9,104 bases of DNA, taken from contig NZ_CAJLNI010000078.1 of the NCBI RefSeq assembly GCF_905207935.1, forward strand, positions 1 through 9,104, given 5' to 3'. Of this stretch, positions 6,160-9,104 are shown piece by piece (the first letter of the stretch is position 1; every line of letters starts with the position of its first letter). The stretch is from an uncultured Haemophilus sp. (GTDB lineage: Bacteria > Pseudomonadota > Gammaproteobacteria > Enterobacterales > Pasteurellaceae). The notes under the pieces are model-generated. The model was not told the origin of the DNA, did not search any database, and saw only the letters and a list, made by a program, of their open reading frames with translations. A program made the position numbers and the translations under genes.

Positions 6160-7197
6160 ATGAAGCTCTCTATTCTTAATCTCGCCCCTGTTCGAGAAGG
6201 ACAAACTTATTTGCAAGCCGTTGAGTCTATGGTAAGTCTTGCAAAACATGCTGAAAATATCGGCATTGAACGCTATTGGATTGCTGAGCATCATAATATG
6301 AAAAATTTGGTGAGTTCAGCGACCGCACTTTTAATTCAACATACGCTAGCCAATACGAAAACTTTGCGCGTGGGGTCAGGTGGTGTGATGTTACCGAATC
6401 ATTCGCCGTATGTAGTAGCTGAGCAATATGGCACACTGGAGACGCTTTATCCAAACCGTGTTGAACTCGGTTTAGGCCGTGCACCAGGAACTGATATGCA
6501 AACGGCTGCAGCACTTCGTCGTGGACGAAACAGTCTGGATTTCCCTGCGGAAATTGCAGAACTTCGCGGTTACTTTAAAGATTCCAACCCTGTTTCGGCT
6601 TATCCTTCCGCTGGCTTGAATATACCGTTTTACATTTTAGGATCTAGCACCGAAAGTGCGTATCTTGCGGCAGAGCTTGGCTTGCCTTATGCCTTTGCTT
6701 CACACTTTGCGCCACGCATGATGGAAATGGCGGTGGAGATTTACCGCAAAAACTTCAAACCTTCTACCTATCTTGCTGAACCTTATGTCATCTTAGGTGT
6801 GAACGCGATTGTTGCTGAAACCGATAAAGAAGCGAAACAACTGGCGACAACACAAACACTATTTTTCTTAAGCGTGGTGACTAACGCACAACAAAATTTA
6901 CAACCGCCTATGGCTTCAGAAGAAGATGTTTGGAAAACTCAAATGCACGCCCAAAAGAAACCACACTTTGGCCCAGTCGATTTCGAGGAAATCCCGATTT
7001 ACAACCAAGAGCGTGCAGTAGTGGAACAAATGACTGCTTGTTCGCTTATCGGTAGTCCTGAAAGCGTGGATTTTCAACTCAAGCAATTACGTGAACGGGT
7101 ACATTTTGATGAAATTATGGCAGTGAGCTATATTTTTGATGAACAAAAGCAAGCCCAATCTTACACGATGTTGAAAGCGATTGTAGATAAGCAATAG
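6160..7197 (+). CDS. yhbW: Luciferase-like flavin-dependent monooxygenase, YhbW type
   Basis: Predicted cytoplasmic TIM-barrel oxidoreductase of the bacterial luciferase superfamily (LLM class), expected to use reduced FMN and O2. The natural substrate is unknown for the family. The 345-residue product aligns throughout with E. coli YhbW (about 335). Landmarks are the N-terminal strand SILNLAPVREG, RYWIAEHHN (39-46), GSGGVMLPNHSP (72-83), the flavin/substrate region ELGLGRAPG (102-110), and LGSS...LAAELGLPYAFASHF (160-183). No flavin reductase gene is adjacent, so reduced flavin would have to come from elsewhere in the cell. It is monocistronic: divergent from yheS and convergent with glpE. 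An uptake signal near residues 55-57 is read as Thr-Ala-Leu. Family assignment is firm; the gene symbol rests on similarity to YhbW rather than on shared context. Confidence 0.88.
   Translation: MKLSILNLAPVREGQTYLQAVESMVSLAKHAENIGIERYWIAEHHNMKNLVSSATALLIQHTLANTKTLRVGSGGVMLPNHSPYVVAEQYGTLETLYPNRVELGLGRAPGTDMQTAAALRRGRNSLDFPAEIAELRGYFKDSNPVSAYPSAGLNIPFYILGSSTESAYLAAELGLPYAFASHFAPRMMEMAVEIYRKNFKPSTYLAEPYVILGVNAIVAETDKEAKQLATTQTLFFLSVVTNAQQNLQPPMASEEDVWKTQMHAQKKPHFGPVDFEEIPIYNQERAVVEQMTACSLIGSPESVDFQLKQLRERVHFDEIMAVSYIFDEQKQAQSYTMLKAIVDKQ
6322..6330 (-). repeat. DNA uptake signal sequence (in yhbW-like gene)
   Basis: Exact core on the minus strand, antisense to the gene, which reads ACC GCA CTT as Thr-Ala-Leu. 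The flanking AT tracts are poorer than in the other copies. Confidence 0.93.
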
Positions 7198-7213
7198 CGA
7201 GACAAAAAATAAA

Positions 7214-7222
7214 AAGTGCGGT
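7214..7222 (+). repeat. DNA uptake signal sequence, left arm of inverted pair
   Basis: Exact AAGTGCGGT on the plus strand, between the convergent yhbW-like and glpE genes. Confidence 0.95.
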
Positions 7223-7229
7223 AAATTTC

Positions 7230-7238
7230 ACCGCACTT
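7230..7238 (-). repeat. DNA uptake signal sequence, right arm of inverted pair
   Basis: Exact AAGTGCGGT on the minus strand, 7 nt from its partner. Each arm supplies part of the AT-rich flank (AAATTT) of the other. Confidence 0.95.
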
Positions 7239-7253
7239 TAAATCAAAAAAATA

Positions 7254-7571
7254 TTAATAAGACGTTTCTATTGGTAAACCAGCTTTTTCCCAACCATCAA
7301 ATCCGCCAATGACGCTAAACACATTTTCATAGCCTTGCTCAACGAGGAAAGTCGCCACATTTCGGCTACTCACGCCATGATAACAACTCACGATAATCGG
7401 GGAGTCGAAATCCACCTGTTCTTCAAATTGTAAAAAACTTTGGTTGGTTAAATGAAACGCCCCTTTCGCATGGGAATAGGTGAAACGTTGTGGATCCCGA
7501 ATGTCTGCAAGCATGGCGCCATTTTGCACCATTTCCCAAGCTTGTTCTGGGCTAATTTCTTTAAACGACAT
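7254..7571 (-). CDS. glpE: Thiosulfate sulfurtransferase GlpE (single-domain rhodanese)
   Basis: Small cytoplasmic rhodanese that transfers sulfane sulfur from thiosulfate to cyanide in vitro; the physiological acceptor may be thioredoxin. With the ATG at 7571 the product has 105 residues, against 108 in E. coli GlpE. Motifs include LADIRDPQRF (21-30), HAKGAFHLTN (34-43) and the six-residue active-site loop CYHGVS (63-68) with catalytic Cys63; VIGGFDGW (87-94) closes the fold. I prefer 7571 to an upstream TTG at 7610: it gives the family length, and AGGGA lies 7 nt ahead. The start overlaps the rarD-like stop by 11 nt, so translation is probably coupled. Unlike E. coli, no glpG or glpR follows it; the next gene is convergent. 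Confidence 0.93.
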   Translation of the reverse strand: MSFKEISPEQAWEMVQNGAMLADIRDPQRFTYSHAKGAFHLTNQSFLQFEEQVDFDSPIIVSCYHGVSSRNVATFLVEQGYENVFSVIGGFDGWEKAGLPIETSY

Positions 7572-8448
7572 GATTTTTTCCCTTTGCGCGTTGTTTATAC
7601 ACGCCATCAAAAATAATTAGGCTCATCGCCAATACTAAACAAATGAATAACGGATAACTGTCCGCATCCATTTCCTCTCCAATTAAAAATGAAATAATCA
7701 CCATCAAAATGGTTTCAACATAGCCTAGAAGACCGAGCAAATTCATCGGCAACATATTGCTGGCGATCACGTAAGCAATCAATGCAGAGCCACTAATAAG
7801 CCCTAGCAATACCAATAATCCCCAAATGTTAGGATTAGATTCCTGCACGGTGGCAAAATCGGTTTGAAGAGCAAAGTAAACACTAACCGGCAATAATGCG
7901 ATCATTTCTAAGCAAAAGGCACCAAGATCGGTATTTTTTAAGGCTTTTCGTATCGAGAAGTAGGTGGTGTAACCCACACAGATAACAATGGCCTCCCAAG
8001 ATAATCCGCCTTTTAAAATGATGTTAGAAATCACTCCTACTGCCGCAATTAATACGGCAATGAATTTCAATGTTGAAATTCGCTCTTTAAAAATGATCCG
8101 CCCCGCAGCTACCATCACAATTGGTAACAATAAATAACCAAAAGAAACACTTAAGGAGCTGCCATTATTGGGTGCCCACAAAAAGAGCCACATTTGATAA
8201 CCCATTAATGCACCACAAATAATATAGGAAAGAGCAAATAGCGGTTGTTTTTTGATGCGTTTTAAATGCTCTGCCAATACCTGTTTTTGTTTAAACATGA
8301 TGACGGAAAGGGCAACGAAAGGGAATGTAAACAGCATTCGATAGCCGAAAATATCCGTGCCACTGAGCGGTTTCAGTAGCGTGGAAAAATAATACATATA
8401 GCCAAATAAAAGCGAGGCTAAAAGTGAAATAAGTATGCCTCTTAACAT
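7561..8448 (-). CDS. rarD: RarD-like EamA/DMT-family transporter
   Basis: Inner-membrane protein of 295 residues, similar in length to E. coli RarD (296). About ten hydrophobic segments are visible, near 3-22, 36-52, 70-90, 99-119, 127-144, 149-167, 178-194, 209-229, 236-256 and 264-282, in the two five-helix EamA repeats of drug/metabolite transporters. RarD-like landmarks are FGYRMLF (34-40), LFLWAPNN followed by SFGYLLLP (88-109), FKERIS (120-125), and the last helix ending in FDGVYKQR. RarD is annotated from a chloramphenicol-sensitivity phenotype; its natural substrate is not known to me. The Shine-Dalgarno AAGGA precedes the ATG by 6 nt. It starts 32 nt after ilvY and overlaps glpE, so the three genes probably share a transcript. 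Conservation with E. coli is moderate, so the symbol is less certain than the family. Confidence 0.8.
   Translation of the reverse strand: MLRGILISLLASLLFGYMYYFSTLLKPLSGTDIFGYRMLFTFPFVALSVIMFKQKQVLAEHLKRIKKQPLFALSYIICGALMGYQMWLFLWAPNNGSSLSVSFGYLLLPIVMVAAGRIIFKERISTLKFIAVLIAAVGVISNIILKGGLSWEAIVICVGYTTYFSIRKALKNTDLGAFCLEMIALLPVSVYFALQTDFATVQESNPNIWGLLVLLGLISGSALIAYVIASNMLPMNLLGLLGYVETILMVIISFLIGEEMDADSYPLFICLVLAMSLIIFDGVYKQRAKGKNHVV
7579..7585 (-). promoter_or_regulatory. Ribosome binding site that sets the glpE start
   Basis: AAAGGGA on the minus strand, 7 nt upstream of the ATG at 7571 and inside the last codons of the rarD-like gene. No comparable site precedes the upstream TTG at 7610, which would add 13 residues with no counterpart in E. 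coli GlpE. Confidence 0.65.
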
Positions 8449-8480
8449 AATAAATCCTTAGGTTAATTCTGCTTATTATT

Positions 8481-9104
8481 TTAGTCTAACATCTCCCAAA
8501 ATGCACGAATTAGGGGATTCGCTAAATTTCTTTTTTGCACACAAACACCTAAATCAAACGCCTCAACGGGATTGTCTAAATTTAAACGAGACACGTCTTT
8601 TGACATAGGGTTATTATCAATCACCACATCCGGCAACATCGCTAATCCGAAACCAAGTGCCACCATTGGCACAATACCTTCGTGCCCCGCCACAGTGGCA
8701 TAAATTTTGGGATGTTTAATATGTTTGCTACGTAGCCATTGTTCAATACGCTGGCGTGCCATTCCATCTAACGGCAAAATAAAAGGCATCTGTTGCCAGT
8801 TGATGGGTTCTTCTTGTAATAATTGTGTGGCTAAACAAGCGACTCGTGGTGCAATTAATGAAAGGGAAATATCATCAATTTTATAAAACTCCAACCCAGC
8901 CGGCAGATTATTTGGTTTCCCCGCCAAAGCGAGATCTACTTGTTCTGATTGAATGAATTGTACCGCAGAAGCGGGGTCACCGGTGGTCAGTTGTATTTCA
9001 ACCTTTGGATAACGAGAACGAAATTTGGCTAACACCTGTGGCAAGTGGCTATATGAAGCCGTTACCGAACAAAATAAGCGTAACTCTCCGCTTAATTCCG
9101 CTGA
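8481..9104 (-). CDS. ilvY: LysR-family regulator IlvY, effector domain (5' end off window)
   Basis: C-terminal 207 residues of a LysR-type regulator; the frame is open to the right edge, so the winged-helix DNA-binding region and linker (about 90 residues in E. coli IlvY, 297 aa) lie outside. The visible part is the periplasmic-binding-protein-like effector domain. It matches IlvY closely: LSGELRLFCSVTASYSHLP, VEIQLTTGDPA, DLALAGKP, the segment IYATVAGHEGIVPMVALGFG and the C-terminal FDLGVCVQKRNLANPLIRAFW. IlvY senses acetolactate and acetohydroxybutyrate and activates ilvC for branched-chain amino acid synthesis, usually from a divergent promoter; ilvC would then lie just beyond the window, which cannot be checked here. 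An internal TTG at 9044 is not the start. Confidence 0.93.
   Translation of the reverse strand, partial: SAELSGELRLFCSVTASYSHLPQVLAKFRSRYPKVEIQLTTGDPASAVQFIQSEQVDLALAGKPNNLPAGLEFYKIDDISLSLIAPRVACLATQLLQEEPINWQQMPFILPLDGMARQRIEQWLRSKHIKHPKIYATVAGHEGIVPMVALGFGLAMLPDVVIDNNPMSKDVSRLNLDNPVEAFDLGVCVQKRNLANPLIRAFWEMLD

Larger units (their letters stand above)
7213..7239 (-). terminator. Stem-loop terminator made of two inverted uptake signals
   Basis: Inverted uptake signals at 7214-7222 (plus) and 7230-7238 (minus) form a perfect 10-bp stem (7213-7222 with 7230-7239) around a 7-nt loop. Read on the minus strand, the stem is followed by TTTTATTTTTTG, a good U-rich tract, so it should terminate the ilvY-rarD-glpE unit 14 nt after glpE. 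On the plus strand the stem is followed by an A-rich run, so termination of yhbW there is less certain, though the hairpin could still protect the mRNA 3' end. Paired uptake signals acting as terminators are well known in Haemophilus. Confidence 0.85.

Noticed and set aside
6227..6514. Minus-strand frame of 95 codons within the yhbW-like gene
   Set aside because: It is antisense to highly conserved YhbW motifs and has no start signals.
1..9104. Mobile elements, defence genes, CRISPR arrays, tRNA or rRNA genes
   Set aside because: No transposase-like frame, regularly spaced repeats, direct-repeat target sites or cloverleaf-like sequence was found; nearly all the DNA is accounted for by housekeeping genes.

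Overview
The window looks like chromosome from a Haemophilus-type member of the Pasteurellaceae. It is AT-rich and gene-dense, its proteins resemble gammaproteobacterial orthologues, and it carries seven exact copies of the 9-bp uptake signal AAGTGCGGT (either strand), about one per 1.3 kb. That is the H. influenzae-type core, not the ACAAGCGGT type of the Actinobacillus pleuropneumoniae group. The species cannot be fixed from the sequence alone. No tRNA, rRNA, IS element, prophage gene or CRISPR array is visible. The content is housekeeping, and I see no convincing new multi-gene system.

Left part (1-6019, all minus strand): transcription runs right to left through yheS (ABC-F ATPase), yrdD (four zinc ribbons), tsaC (threonylcarbamoyl-AMP synthase for tRNA t6A), aroE (shikimate dehydrogenase) and tag (3-methyladenine DNA glycosylase I). 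These five are packed with gaps of 9 or 3 nt or ATGA overlaps, so they probably form one operon. lptD (LPS translocon of the outer membrane) follows 46 nt later on the same strand with its own likely promoter; its 3' end lies off the left edge.

Middle (6020-7253): a 140-bp divergent intergenic region separates yheS from a plus-strand yhbW-like flavin monooxygenase gene. It holds a good TATAAT box for yhbW and a perfect 13-bp palindrome just upstream of that box. The yhbW-like gene converges on glpE, and the 56-bp gap between them contains two inverted uptake signals that form a stem-loop terminator.

Right part (7254-9104, minus strand): ilvY (5' end off the right edge), a rarD-like EamA transporter gene and glpE lie in that transcriptional order. 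The two gene starts visible here are tightly packed (32-nt gap, then 11-nt overlap), consistent with one transcript.

The genes fall into a translation/tRNA group (YheS, TsaC, perhaps YrdD), aromatic biosynthesis (AroE), DNA repair (Tag), envelope assembly (LptD) and a metabolic/regulatory group (IlvY, RarD-like, GlpE). The points most worth checking are the palindrome at the yhbW promoter, the uptake-signal pair used as a terminator, uptake signals that appear to dictate protein sequence (notably Lys-Cys-Gly in Tag), and the junction between two blocks that I recall as separated in H. influenzae Rd.
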